This document shows positions 53,666-62,435 of a stretch of DNA of 64,000 bases, one piece after another. The notes beneath the pieces are model-generated. The model had not been told where the DNA came from. It did no database searches and worked only from the letters and a program-made list of their open reading frames with translations. The DNA is taken from assembly GCF_020297485.1 (NCBI RefSeq), contig NZ_JAIWZC010000001.1, forward strand, positions 3,410,001 to 3,474,000, given 5' to 3'. Position 1 is the stretch's first letter, and each line of letters opens with the position of its first letter. Made by a program: the position numbers and the translations under genes. Source of the stretch: Enterocloster clostridioformis (lineage in GTDB: Bacteria; Bacillota; Clostridia; Lachnospirales; Lachnospiraceae).

Positions 53666-54610
53666 TTATTTCTTTCGCTGAATCGCATGTTTGGCCGCCG
53701 CGGCAATATGCTCTGGCGTCAAACCAAATGATTCCAGCAGTTCTTTTGGAGCACCCGAATGACCAAATTTATCTTCCACACCGATAAACTCAATAGGAAC
53801 AGGTTCCGTTCCAACTATTACTTCCGAAACAGAACCGCCCAGGCCTCCTATCACATTATGCTCTTCTGCTGTCACAATAGCCCCTGTCTCTTTTGCCGCC
53901 TTAATGATAATATCCCTGTCAATCGGCTTAATTGTATGCATATCAATTACACGGGCATTTATGCCTTCCGCTTCCAGAATCTTCTCTGCCTTCAATGATT
54001 CCTGAACCATCAGGCCACAAGCAATAATTGTTACATCCGTACCGTCAGCCAACTGTACCCCTTTACCAATCTCAAATTTATAATTCTCAAAATTGTCCGT
54101 TACGCAATCCAGGGCGCAGCGGCCGGTTCTCAAATAACATGGCCCTTCATATTCCAAAACTGCCTTTGTTGCCAAACGTGTCTCATGAGAATCACAGGGC
54201 ACAATTACTGTCATCTTTGGAATCGTACGCATCAAACTGATATCTTCGATGCACTGGTGGCTGGCTCCGTCCTCACCTACGGTCAAGCCGGCATGGCTTC
54301 CTATTATTTTCACATTTAATCCTGGATATGCCACACTGTTACGGATTTGGTCATAGGTACGCCCCGCTGCGAATACCGCAAAGGTATGTACCAGAGAAAC
54401 AGCCCCACAGGTAGCAAAACCCGCCGCTATATCAACCATATTTGCTTCCGCGATACCGATATTAAAAAAACGTTCCGGATATTTCTCCGAAAAATACTGA
54501 GTCATTGTACAACTCTTCAAATCCGCATCAAAGACATAAACATTATCTCTATCACCAAATTCTTCCAATGCGAGGCCATATGCTACTCTAGTAGAAATAT
54601 TTTCGCCCAT
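53666..54610 (-). CDS. Transketolase, C-terminal subunit
   Basis: 314 residues. It holds the pyrimidine-binding and C-terminal domains: STRVAYGLALEEFG at the start, ERFFNIGIAEANMVDIAAGFA (the Glu that activates thiamine diphosphate), GASHQCIEDISLMR, and LRTGR. The ATG at 54610 lies 4 bp after the N-subunit stop; a longer frame upstream would overlap that gene by 140 bp. With the N-subunit it transfers two-carbon units between sugar phosphates. The last codon lies 1 bp from the IS256-like end. Confidence 0.92.
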   Translation of the reverse strand: MGENISTRVAYGLALEEFGDRDNVYVFDADLKSCTMTQYFSEKYPERFFNIGIAEANMVDIAAGFATCGAVSLVHTFAVFAAGRTYDQIRNSVAYPGLNVKIIGSHAGLTVGEDGASHQCIEDISLMRTIPKMTVIVPCDSHETRLATKAVLEYEGPCYLRTGRCALDCVTDNFENYKFEIGKGVQLADGTDVTIIACGLMVQESLKAEKILEAEGINARVIDMHTIKPIDRDIIIKAAKETGAIVTAEEHNVIGGLGGSVSEVIVGTEPVPIEFIGVEDKFGHSGAPKELLESFGLTPEHIAAAAKHAIQRKK

Positions 54611-54614
54611 TTTA

Positions 54615-55454
54615 TCAGTCCTCCAATTCTGCAATTCTTTCGTCAAGTTCTGCATATGCTGTTTTAAATTCTTCCTCCGTGGGTTTTCCTCCGTGGAAGC
54701 GAACCTGATTTTCAAATATGGACACTCCTTTTCCCTTAACGGTATCTGCAACAATTACCGTCGGCTTCCCACTTGTTGAAGATGCCAATTCAATCACATT
54801 ATGTATCTGTTCGATATCACTTCCGTCTATTTCCATTACATTCCACCCAAAGGCTCTGAACTTCTCTCCAATTGGATAGGGTGACATGACCTCTTCAAGG
54901 GAGCCATCCAATTGCAATTTATTATTGTCAACAAATGCGATTAAATTATCCACCCTGTAAAATCCAGCCGCCATAGCCGCTTCCCAGATCTGGCCTTCCT
55001 GAATTTCACCGTCTCCCATAATACAGAATACGCGATATCCCAGTTTTCTGCTTTGTCCATACATAGCCATGCCAAGTGCAACCGACAATCCCTGTCCCAA
55101 CGATCCCCCTGACATATCAACCCCTGGAACATGGATTTCCACATGTCCTGAAAGGTCACTGTCAATTTTCCTAAAAGTTGCAAGATGTTCTGGTTTAAAA
55201 AAACCCTTCATCGCCAGAGCCGTATACAACGAGGGGGAGCAATGTCCTTTAGATAACACCAATCGGTCACGGTCTATCTTCTTTGGCTCATTTACATCTA
55301 CATTCATCTCATCAAAATACAGAACCGATAAAATCTCCGCTATGGAGAATGATCCTCCTATATGTCCTGAGCCCGCGGTTTCAATGGTCTGTAATGCAAG
55401 CTTACGCATTTTATAAGCCTGCAGTTCTAATTGTCTTTTTAATTTACCGTCCAT
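54615..55454 (-). CDS. Transketolase, N-terminal subunit
   Basis: 279 residues. It holds the diphosphate-binding domain: AGSGHIGGSFSIAEIL, DRLVLSKGHCSPSLY, GSLGQGLSVALGMA, and MGDGEIQEGQIWEA...NNK (GDGx~26N thiamine diphosphate motif). The split into two genes is typical of many anaerobic Firmicutes. Together with the ABC transporter it suggests uptake and pentose-phosphate breakdown of a sugar. Confidence 0.93.
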   Translation of the reverse strand: MDGKLKRQLELQAYKMRKLALQTIETAGSGHIGGSFSIAEILSVLYFDEMNVDVNEPKKIDRDRLVLSKGHCSPSLYTALAMKGFFKPEHLATFRKIDSDLSGHVEIHVPGVDMSGGSLGQGLSVALGMAMYGQSRKLGYRVFCIMGDGEIQEGQIWEAAMAAGFYRVDNLIAFVDNNKLQLDGSLEEVMSPYPIGEKFRAFGWNVMEIDGSDIEQIHNVIELASSTSGKPTVIVADTVKGKGVSIFENQVRFHGGKPTEEEFKTAYAELDERIAELED

Positions 55455-55491
55455 TACTACAAAATCCTCCTGAAATATTAATTAACAGTAC

Positions 55492-56472
55492 TTATTTGGA
55501 TGCATTCTGTTTTTTCTGTTTTAGGATATCAAAATAAACAGCGGAAATGATAATCATGCCCTTTAGGACAAATTGCCAATATGAATTTACATGCATCAAA
55601 TTAAGACCATTGGAAATCACGCCAATGATTAAAACTCCAATCATCAAACCACCAACTGTACCGGTACCGCCAAAGAAGGATGTTCCTCCGAGTACTGCCG
55701 CCGCAATAGCATCTGTCTCATACCCTTCTCCGGTCGAAGGCTGACCAGAGGAGAGCCTGGCCGCCAGGACAACTCCACAGAATCCTGCAATCGTTCCGCT
55801 AATTGTCCATACCAGAATTTTTATCTTTTTGACATCAATTCCGGAAAAACGGGCAGATAATTCATTTCCACCAACCGCGTAAATATGCCGCCCGGTTCTT
55901 AATTTGTTTAGCAAGAAATAATCCATAATCAGGAATATTATCATATAGATAACCGGATATGGAACCACTCCCAGAGAACCCGTCCCAAACGCGCTAAAAT
56001 TCGTATTCTTCGTAGTTACCGGAGAACCATTTGCAATCAGATATGCGGCTCCCCTGCATACAGACTGCATTGCCAGTGTCACCACAAAAGGATGGATTCC
56101 TGTATATGTAATGATGACGCCATTTATCAAGCCTACAAATGTCCCCACCAGGATTCCAACAGCAATACCCATGGGTATGGGGAGTCCAAAGCTTTCAAAG
56201 GTCATAACGCACATGACTCCACTAAGGGCAGCCAAGGCTCCTCCTGTCAGATCAATACCAGCCAATATAATAGCAAGCTGTACTCCAATCGCCAGATAAC
56301 AGTTAGTAGCGCAAGTTCTCAATAAATTCACCATATTGGTTTTAGTTAAGAAATTATTTCCAAAAATTGCAAAAAGCGTGCCCATAGCAAATAAAGCAAT
56401 AAGGATACCGCAGTTTAGCCTGAAATAGTTACGTGTTGCGCGAACCATAGCACTATTGGATCTTCTATTCAT
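55492..56472 (-). CDS. Sugar ABC transporter permease (RbsC-like)
   Basis: 326 residues, eight to ten membrane helices. Typical BPD_transp_2 features are GVQLAIILAGIDLTGGALAALSG near residue 60, YTGIHPFVVTLAM near 130, and AIAAAVLGGTSFFGGTGTVGG near 255. Forms the dimeric channel of a ribose/xylose/galactose-type importer. It overlaps the ATPase gene by 8 bp. Confidence 0.92.
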   Translation of the reverse strand: MNRRSNSAMVRATRNYFRLNCGILIALFAMGTLFAIFGNNFLTKTNMVNLLRTCATNCYLAIGVQLAIILAGIDLTGGALAALSGVMCVMTFESFGLPIPMGIAVGILVGTFVGLINGVIITYTGIHPFVVTLAMQSVCRGAAYLIANGSPVTTKNTNFSAFGTGSLGVVPYPVIYMIIFLIMDYFLLNKLRTGRHIYAVGGNELSARFSGIDVKKIKILVWTISGTIAGFCGVVLAARLSSGQPSTGEGYETDAIAAAVLGGTSFFGGTGTVGGLMIGVLIIGVISNGLNLMHVNSYWQFVLKGMIIISAVYFDILKQKKQNASK

Positions 56473-57967
56473 TTTTGTTCACCCCCATTGCGTATGTTAA
56501 AATCATCTCCTGAGAAATACCATCTTGGTGTGCCAGCTCTCCTGTAATCCGCCCTTCATGCATTATCACTACACGGTCACTCATATTCATAACCTCCGGC
56601 ATTTCGGAAGAAATCAATATAATTGCCAATCCTTCCTTTGCCAGGTTATTAATGATAGTATATATCTCAGCTTTAGCCCCCACATCAATACCACGTGTAG
56701 GTTCATCCAGAATCAGCACCTCCGGATCCGTTGCCAACCACTTTGCAAGCAACACCTTTTGCTGATTGCCTCCTGACAAAGTTGAACAATTTACATTAGG
56801 GGACGGTGCCTTTATTTTCAGTGCATCTATACCCTGTTCAACAATCCCTGCTTCCTTATCAGCATCTACCCGCATCCCTCTCATGAATCGGTCCAGAACA
56901 GGAAGGGATATATTAAATGCAATTGTATTCTTTAATAACAGCCCCTCTGTTTTACGGCTCTCTGGAACGAGGGCAACACCTCTTTTTTGCATAAACATTG
57001 GGTCTGGCTTTTTTACCAATTCGCCTTTCAGATATATCTCTCCTGAATCCAAAGGATCCAGTCCCATAACAACTTTCATCAATTCCGACCGGCCAGCACC
57101 TACCAGACCGTAAAAACCGAGTATCTCTCCTTTTCGCACGGAAAAACTGCAATTTATGGCTCTTTTTCCTGCACATATATTTCTAGCTTCTAACACAACC
57201 TGTCCCAGCTCATTAAATGTCCTTACATAATAATTTCCCAAGTCCCGTCCAACCATAAGGGATATAAGCTGCGCCTCTGTACATTTTTTAGATTGGAGTT
57301 CACCCATAAATTCTCCGTCACGCATGATCGTAACCGCATCACACAACTGAAACACTTCTGCCATTTTATGCGTAATGAACACAATCCCCATACCCTGCTT
57401 TTTTAAATCGCCGACAGTCTTAAAAAGTATGTCCACTTCCTTTTCTGAAAGCGAGGATGTTGGCTCATCCAAGATGAGTATCTTTGCATTTAAGGAAAAC
57501 GACTTTGCTATTTCTACCATCTGCTGCTGTCCTATTGAAAGTTTTCCGACATTTTCATTAGGATCCACTTCAAGGCCAACTCGTTCCAATAAGGGTCTTG
57601 CGGCCTCTGCCATCTTATCTTTATTTACCATTCCAAAAGAATTCCTCATTTCACGGCCCAGAAAGATATTTTCTGCAATTGTAAGATACGGTTCTAGCGC
57701 AAGTTCCTGATGGATAAATGCCACCCCCATATTCTGGGAGTCGTGGACTGAGTGGATACTGACCATCTTTCCTTCGATATATATGTCGCCCGAATCCGCT
57801 GTAAATACGCCTCCCAGCACATTCATGAGCGTAGACTTTCCCGCACCGTTCTCACCCATAAGCCCCATGACCTCGCCTTCATGTACGGTAATCGCCGCAT
57901 TATTGAGCGCACGTACACCCGGAAAAGTCTTTACTATATTTTCCATGCGTAAAAGCTCTTTTTTCAT
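56465..57967 (-). CDS. Sugar ABC transporter ATP-binding protein (RbsA-like)
   Basis: 500 residues with two fused ATPase domains. The first has GENGAGKST, LSIGQQQMVEIAK and LILDEPTSSL; the second has a diverged Walker A (GLVGAGRSE) but a good LSGGNQQKVLLAKWL and LILDEPTRGID, as normal for RbsA/XylG/MglA. Drives import of a monosaccharide. Confidence 0.93.
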   Translation of the reverse strand: MKKELLRMENIVKTFPGVRALNNAAITVHEGEVMGLMGENGAGKSTLMNVLGGVFTADSGDIYIEGKMVSIHSVHDSQNMGVAFIHQELALEPYLTIAENIFLGREMRNSFGMVNKDKMAEAARPLLERVGLEVDPNENVGKLSIGQQQMVEIAKSFSLNAKILILDEPTSSLSEKEVDILFKTVGDLKKQGMGIVFITHKMAEVFQLCDAVTIMRDGEFMGELQSKKCTEAQLISLMVGRDLGNYYVRTFNELGQVVLEARNICAGKRAINCSFSVRKGEILGFYGLVGAGRSELMKVVMGLDPLDSGEIYLKGELVKKPDPMFMQKRGVALVPESRKTEGLLLKNTIAFNISLPVLDRFMRGMRVDADKEAGIVEQGIDALKIKAPSPNVNCSTLSGGNQQKVLLAKWLATDPEVLILDEPTRGIDVGAKAEIYTIINNLAKEGLAIILISSEMPEVMNMSDRVVIMHEGRITGELAHQDGISQEMILTYAMGVNKNE

Positions 57968-58002
57968 CTTCTATGCTCCTTACCTTGTTACCCCTTGACA
58001 AT

Positions 58003-58040
58003 TCGAAAGGGGAAAACCCCCATAGGTCTTCCCCTTTCGA
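58003..58040 (-). terminator. Hairpin between the binding protein and ATPase genes
   Basis: Perfect 12-bp stem TCGAAAGGGGAA / TTCCCCTTTCGA with no clear T-run. Such hairpins usually stabilise the upstream transcript so that the binding protein is made in excess. Confidence 0.65.
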
Positions 58041-58069
58041 GAGCACTCTTCATGCAAACTGGTTGGGAC

Positions 58070-59125
58070 TTACTGCCAATCTGAAATATCAAAATCACCA
58101 ATATTATCTGCCGTAATCAGTTCAACCGGAACAACTATTTCACTTTCCACAGTCTCGCCAGCCAAGTAGGAGAGCGCTACATCTACCGCACTAGCTCCAA
58201 CAACAGACGGCTGTTGAGCCGCAGAACCGGTTGCAGAACCATTTGCCACATAACTCATAAAATCCGGATTCCCGTCAACACCATATATTACAATATCAGA
58301 CCTATTGGACGCTGCGCACGCTTGTACACAGCCCAGCGCAGCCATATCGTTGATGCAAAAGAAGCCAGCAAGCCCGCTGTCGGCTGTAATTGCGTCTTCA
58401 GCAACCGGCAGTGTCGTTGCAGTATCTCCTGAAGTATCAGAAGTCCCTATAATATTAAAATAACCGCCAATGGTATCCCTAAATCCCTGCTCGCGCTGTA
58501 CACACGCAGTTCCCGAAGGCTGATTCATAATATAAATTTTAGATCCCTCTTCCAGCTTTTCCATCATATTTTTTGCACATTCAACACCCGCCGCATAGTT
58601 ATCAGAAGCAATCACCGATACCACTAAATCTGTGCGATCTGCAGCGGTATCCACATTAACAACCGGAATGTTGGCATCCGCACACGCCAAAAGCGCTTCT
58701 GTACATGCAGTACAATCCATAGGCGCCATAATGATTGCATCCACTTCCTGGTTAATCAAGTCATAAATGTAATTATTCATGGTTGCCTGATCGCTTTCAG
58801 CATCTACTGTAACCAACTGTCTGCCCGGATCCATTCCCTTATCAGTCATGGCATCCTTGATACCCCCCATCATAGCTGTCCAAAATGGATTATTCATCGT
58901 TGTTGGGACATACGCAATCGTTATATCTGATACAACTTTATCCGACTTTGCCTCCGCTGATGCAGCCTTATCGGCTCCTGATGACGTTTCCTCTTTTTCA
59001 GAAGACACTTCCGCCGTCTTTGTTGGTTCGCCGCTTCCCGCATCTGTGCCGGAACTTCCGCATCCAGCTAAGTTTGCAGCCATTGCCACTGCCATCATAA
59101 TGCTCAGTACACCCTTCTTTTTCAT
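58070..59125 (-). CDS. Sugar-binding lipoprotein (RbsB-like)
   Basis: 351 residues. The lipobox LAGC (Cys near residue 22) is followed by a Ser/Glu/Ala-rich linker to about residue 65. A type-1 periplasmic-binding fold then starts ITIAYVPTTMNNPFWTAMMGGI, with AIIMAPMDC, VVNVDTAADR, FFCINDMAALGC and IYGVDGNPD. Ligand not readable. It is the first transporter gene after the ROK regulator. Confidence 0.92.
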   Translation of the reverse strand: MKKKGVLSIMMAVAMAANLAGCGSSGTDAGSGEPTKTAEVSSEKEETSSGADKAASAEAKSDKVVSDITIAYVPTTMNNPFWTAMMGGIKDAMTDKGMDPGRQLVTVDAESDQATMNNYIYDLINQEVDAIIMAPMDCTACTEALLACADANIPVVNVDTAADRTDLVVSVIASDNYAAGVECAKNMMEKLEEGSKIYIMNQPSGTACVQREQGFRDTIGGYFNIIGTSDTSGDTATTLPVAEDAITADSGLAGFFCINDMAALGCVQACAASNRSDIVIYGVDGNPDFMSYVANGSATGSAAQQPSVVGASAVDVALSYLAGETVESEIVVPVELITADNIGDFDISDWQ

Positions 59126-59200
59126 ATCATCTTCTCCTTTTTAACATGTTTTATATCTTTTTATCTTTTCCCGCGCGTAAAAAAGACAAATAGTATCCTG

Positions 59201-60430
59201 TCAGCATAATGCCTGCCGAATCCTTTCCAGTAATAGGTTGTTTTTAAACAGCTTTTCCAGCGCAATATAATACCCTCCCAGCAAAACCGTATCCTCTTTC
59301 AGCTTTGTGCATCTTATGGAAACATTTTCCATTATAGATGGATGGACGAACTGACTGACTGACCGCTGTACCTTCTCGAGGAATTCCGGCAAATCTGGAT
59401 AATCCGCTCCCAATATGACACAGTCCGGGTTGATAATATAAACAATACTGGCAATTCCATATCCAAGCATCCACGCCATCTTATCAATTGCATAAACCGC
59501 CAGCGGGTCACCATTTTTATAAGCATCTAATATTTCCCAATAGGAGCTTTTTTCGGTTAATGGACTTTCCGGAAATTCATAAAGACGTTCCAACATATAC
59601 CGCACTGCGCTTTCTGTGCCCGCACAGTATTCATAGGTACCCTGTATCCCATTCTGCACATGCTTTCCGTTATAATTGATACCCATATGTCCGATTTCTC
59701 CGGCGATTCCCAACTGTCCCTCTACAATTTTTCCATTTATTATAATTCCTGCCCCGATGCCAAATCCCACGGAGCCCAGAGCAACTAAACTGACATGCCT
59801 ATCTGTCTGGCGTTCTTCGGCACATTTCCACTCAGCATAGGCTAATAATTTTGCATCGTGTTCAGATATAATAGGGCGGCCAAAAGCCTCCTCCAGTTCT
59901 TTATGTATATTGACCCAGCTTAACTGCTCAAATCCCGATACAAGGAATTCTTCCCGGTCTACATCTTTATCTTTACGGATATATGGTCCTGGTAATCCCA
60001 GACAAATTTCTATCACACGGTCTTTACCATACTGTTCTATCAGATTTTTTCCCGTCTCTTTCAGCCTTCTTATAATTTCATAAATATCTCTTTTTTCCAA
60101 AAATTCAAATCGTATATGATTAATCATATGTCCGTCAACGGAATACACGCTAACTCGGTAATCTTTCCGATTAATACTAATCGACATGATGTAAATTCCG
60201 TCCAGTTTAAGGCAAATCAATTCACCACGTCTCCCCGAAGCACTTTCTCCATCCACAGCAATAATACCCAAATCTAAAAATTCATTTATGATATTGGTTA
60301 TGGTTGCTTTCTGAAGTCCAATCCGCGCCGAAAGGTCTGTCCTTGTCATACTTCCATTTTCCAGAAGGGTTTTAAGGACAAGAGTACGGTTTGTCTTCTG
60401 CATTTCATTACTATTCATTCCATACTTCAT
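59201..60430 (-). CDS. ROK-family transcriptional regulator (XylR/NagC-type)
   Basis: 409 residues. The N-terminal winged helix (NRTLVLKTLLENGSMTRTDLSARIGL, TITNIINEFLDLGI) is followed by a ROK sugar-kinase-like domain with GLPGP, GSVGFGIGAGIIINGKI and a modified zinc-loop region (GEIGHMGI, then few Cys). Probably represses the operon until its sugar is bound. It is the first gene of the operon, 75 bp before the binding protein. Confidence 0.9.
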   Translation of the reverse strand: MKYGMNSNEMQKTNRTLVLKTLLENGSMTRTDLSARIGLQKATITNIINEFLDLGIIAVDGESASGRRGELICLKLDGIYIMSISINRKDYRVSVYSVDGHMINHIRFEFLEKRDIYEIIRRLKETGKNLIEQYGKDRVIEICLGLPGPYIRKDKDVDREEFLVSGFEQLSWVNIHKELEEAFGRPIISEHDAKLLAYAEWKCAEERQTDRHVSLVALGSVGFGIGAGIIINGKIVEGQLGIAGEIGHMGINYNGKHVQNGIQGTYEYCAGTESAVRYMLERLYEFPESPLTEKSSYWEILDAYKNGDPLAVYAIDKMAWMLGYGIASIVYIINPDCVILGADYPDLPEFLEKVQRSVSQFVHPSIMENVSIRCTKLKEDTVLLGGYYIALEKLFKNNLLLERIRQALC

Positions 60431-60499
60431 AATCAGCCATATCCTCCTCTCTATTTATGTTCATTATTTTAATATATAACTAAAAGTTTTGGCAATATA

Positions 60500-60610
60500 G
60501 TTTATTTAATTAACCTAAATATCTTTTCTTTTGTATATATTACATTATTATTTTCTATTTGTCAACATATGTTTGACTGTTTTTTATATTATAGTGTTCA
60601 TTTAATTAAC
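60500..60610. promoter_or_regulatory. Paired 15-bp candidate operators around the ROK promoter
   Basis: GTTTATTTAATTAAC (60500-60514) and GTTCATTTAATTAAC (60596-60610) are direct repeats 96 bp apart, one on each side of the promoter, a layout suited to looping by a ROK repressor. Confidence 0.6.
60537..60565 (-). promoter_or_regulatory. Promoter of the sugar operon
   Basis: On the minus strand: TTGACA (60565-60560), 17 bp, TAATAT (60542-60537). The ROK start lies about 107 bp downstream with GAGGAGG ahead of it. Confidence 0.8.
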
Positions 60611-60833
60611 TATATATTCTTAATATACTTAAAGCCCCTGCTTTTGCGACCGAACTCACAGCAGGGCTGAAGCTCTTTCATTATCGTAGCCTGAATACAG
60701 GAAAAGGCAGGAGAAAATCTATGCTCCTGCCAGTACATATCTATTTTTATCCCTATCTGGTTTAACACATCACGGATACCCTTACAAAAAATCGCTATAA
60801 CTATGGAACAAAAAAGAACTTCACAAACAGTAA
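60611..60833. other. Non-coding gap
   Basis: No gene seen. It contains a GCCCCTGCTTTTG...CAGCAGGGC stem near 60632-60668, and a GGCAGGAG...CTCCTGCC stem near 60706-60731. Use unknown. Confidence 0.4.
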
Positions 60834-60871
60834 AAACGAGATGTATTCCTCATATTATACACCTCGTTTTA
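60834..60871. terminator. Bidirectional terminator
   Basis: AAAACGAGATGTAT / ATACACCTCGTTTT stem with one G-T pair and A/T runs on both sides, downstream of the FeoB-associated gene. Confidence 0.8.
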
Positions 60872-60920
60872 TTCCTAGTACATTATTCAAGACAGCTTTT
60901 AACCCGAGACCCTGCAGACA

Positions 60921-61103
60921 CTAAACCCCTTTCCCAGCCTTCTCATGGCTTCCATGACACATAGAGGAACCCGCGCAACCTCCGCATCCTCCCGCACATC
61001 CTCCGCATCCCTTGCCTGACTTCTTGTCCTTTATCATGACACGGACGATTGCCCCTGTGAGCAGGACCAATATGACCAGAATGATTAATGTCGAAAGATT
61101 CAT
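60921..61103 (-). CDS. FeoB-associated Cys-rich membrane protein
   Basis: 60 residues: one N-terminal membrane helix (about 5-23), a basic KDKKSGK stretch, then CGGCAGGCGGCAG and a SMCHGSH tail. This matches the small FeoB-associated Cys-rich family, which probably binds iron at the membrane beside the ferrous transporter. No feoA or feoB is found in this window, so the gene stands alone here. It is divergent from the MntR-like regulator. Confidence 0.85.
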   Translation of the reverse strand: MNLSTLIILVILVLLTGAIVRVMIKDKKSGKGCGGCAGGCGGCAGSSMCHGSHEKAGKGV

Positions 61104-61200
61104 TTGTATCTTCTCCTCCTTCCTGTTTATGCCTGGACAGACACCGGTTCTGACCCTTTCCCAATCTTTTTACAGGCGCTCTTATAAGCACTCTTACAGA

Positions 61201-61241
61201 TTAGCCATTTCTAACTCCATTCCCAGATTAGCACTTTCTAA
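61201..61241. promoter_or_regulatory. Two copies of a TTAG-N6-CTAA dyad
   Basis: TTAGCCATTTCTAA (61201-61214) and TTAGCACTTTCTAA (61228-61241), 27 bp apart, in the divergent region between the FeoB-associated and MntR-like genes. A plausible site for the metal-dependent repressor. Confidence 0.6.
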
Positions 61242-61246
61242 CTCTC

Positions 61247-61275
61247 TTGTCAATCGTTTTTTTATATGTTACACT
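61247..61275 (+). promoter_or_regulatory. Promoter of the MntR-like gene
   Basis: TTGTCA, 17 bp, TACACT, just after the dyad repeats. Confidence 0.55.
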
Positions 61276-61314
61276 TAGAACTATCATACTAAATAAACGG
61301 GGGTATTTACAGAC

Positions 61315-61695
61315 TTGAAAATACAGGAATCAGCAGAGAATTATCTGGAAACCATACTCATGCTGGCCAGGGAAAAGCCCTATGTCCGCTCCATCGACAT
61401 TGCCAATGAACTTGGGTTCTCCAAGCCCAGTGTCAGCGTGGCCATGAAGAATCTCCGCCAGAACGGGTATGTCCAGATGGACGATCAGGGGCATATCACG
61501 CTGACGCCTTCCGGACAGGCCATTGCGGACACCATGTATGAACGCCATACGCTGCTGTCCAACTGGCTGATTTACCTGGGTGTGGACCCCAGGACAGCTG
61601 CTGAGGATGCCTGCCGCATGGAACACACCCTGAGCGCTGAAAGCTTTGATGCCATCAAGCGCCACATCACCCACGGCCATGAACTGCCGGATTAG
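61315..61695 (+). CDS. Metal-dependent transcriptional regulator (MntR/DtxR family)
   Basis: 126 residues, TTG start. The winged helix is YLETILMLAREKPYVRSIDIA, LGFSKPSVSVAMKNL. It is followed by the dimerisation/metal domain with YERHTLLSNWL, DACRMEHTLS and HITHG supplying His, Glu, Cys and Asp-type ligands. There is no SH3 domain, which fits the short MntR-like form. It senses Mn2+ or Fe2+ and represses metal uptake. The nitroreductase gene follows after 10 bp. Confidence 0.88.
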   Translation: MKIQESAENYLETILMLAREKPYVRSIDIANELGFSKPSVSVAMKNLRQNGYVQMDDQGHITLTPSGQAIADTMYERHTLLSNWLIYLGVDPRTAAEDACRMEHTLSAESFDAIKRHITHGHELPD

Positions 61696-61705
61696 GAGGA
61701 AGCCT

Positions 61706-62275
61706 ATGCTCAAAGACCTTGTTAAACAATGCCGCTCTTACAGAAGATTCTATCAGGATACCGCCATCCCATACAATGAACTGGCTGATATGGTGGATAC
61801 GGCCCGTCTGGCCGCTTCTGCCTCCAATGCCCAGGCCCTCAAATTCAAGATTCTGTGCACACCGGAGGAATGCGCCGATATCTACCCGTATATTGCCTGG
61901 GCGGGCGCCCTGAAGGATTGGGGCGGACCAGAGGAGGGCGAGAGACCCTCCGCCTACATCGTCATTGCCTGTGACCTGGCTATCGGAAAAAACAAGCAGT
62001 GGGATGACGGAATCACGGCCCAGACCATCATGCTGGCTGCCGTGGAAAAGGGATACGGCGGATGTATGATTGGCAGCTGCATGCGGTCAGAGATTGGCCG
62101 GCTCCTGGGACTTGATCCGGAGCATTACAGCATAGACCTGGTGCTGGCCCTTGGAAAGCCCAGGGAAGAAGTAGTCCTGGTGCCGGTAAAGGAAGATGGA
62201 TCCACTGCGTACTACCGCGACGGGAATCAGGTTCACTATGTTCCCAAACGCAGCCTGGAGGACATCCTTCTGTGA
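61706..62275 (+). CDS. Nitroreductase-family flavoprotein
   Basis: 189 residues. Nitroreductase landmarks are SYRRFYQDTAIP at the N-terminus, ARLAASASNAQALKF near residue 32, and EKGYGGCMIGSCMRSEI near 115, with GKPREE near 150. It is probably an FMN-dependent NAD(P)H oxidoreductase with unknown substrate. The ATG at 61706 follows AGGAGGA; an upstream in-frame ATG overlaps the regulator gene and is less likely. Confidence 0.85.
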   Translation: MLKDLVKQCRSYRRFYQDTAIPYNELADMVDTARLAASASNAQALKFKILCTPEECADIYPYIAWAGALKDWGGPEEGERPSAYIVIACDLAIGKNKQWDDGITAQTIMLAAVEKGYGGCMIGSCMRSEIGRLLGLDPEHYSIDLVLALGKPREEVVLVPVKEDGSTAYYRDGNQVHYVPKRSLEDILL

Positions 62276-62334
62276 TGTTCCTTTCATGATTTGGTTTTCA
62301 GCACTGCGGCATTATATTCTGCCATGAATAAAAC

Positions 62335-62386
62335 AAAGCGCATCGGGCGGACATGTATTTTACATGTACCCGATACGCTTTTTTCA
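62335..62386. terminator. Bidirectional terminator
   Basis: AAAGCG.ATCGGG / CCCGAT.CGCTTTTTT stem between the convergent nitroreductase and P-type ATPase genes, with an inner ACATGTA/TACATGT stem. Confidence 0.85.
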
Positions 62387-62435
62387 TATTTCCGGAAGGT
62401 AACTATTTCTTCGCTGCCAAAAGGCTTTACGCTTA

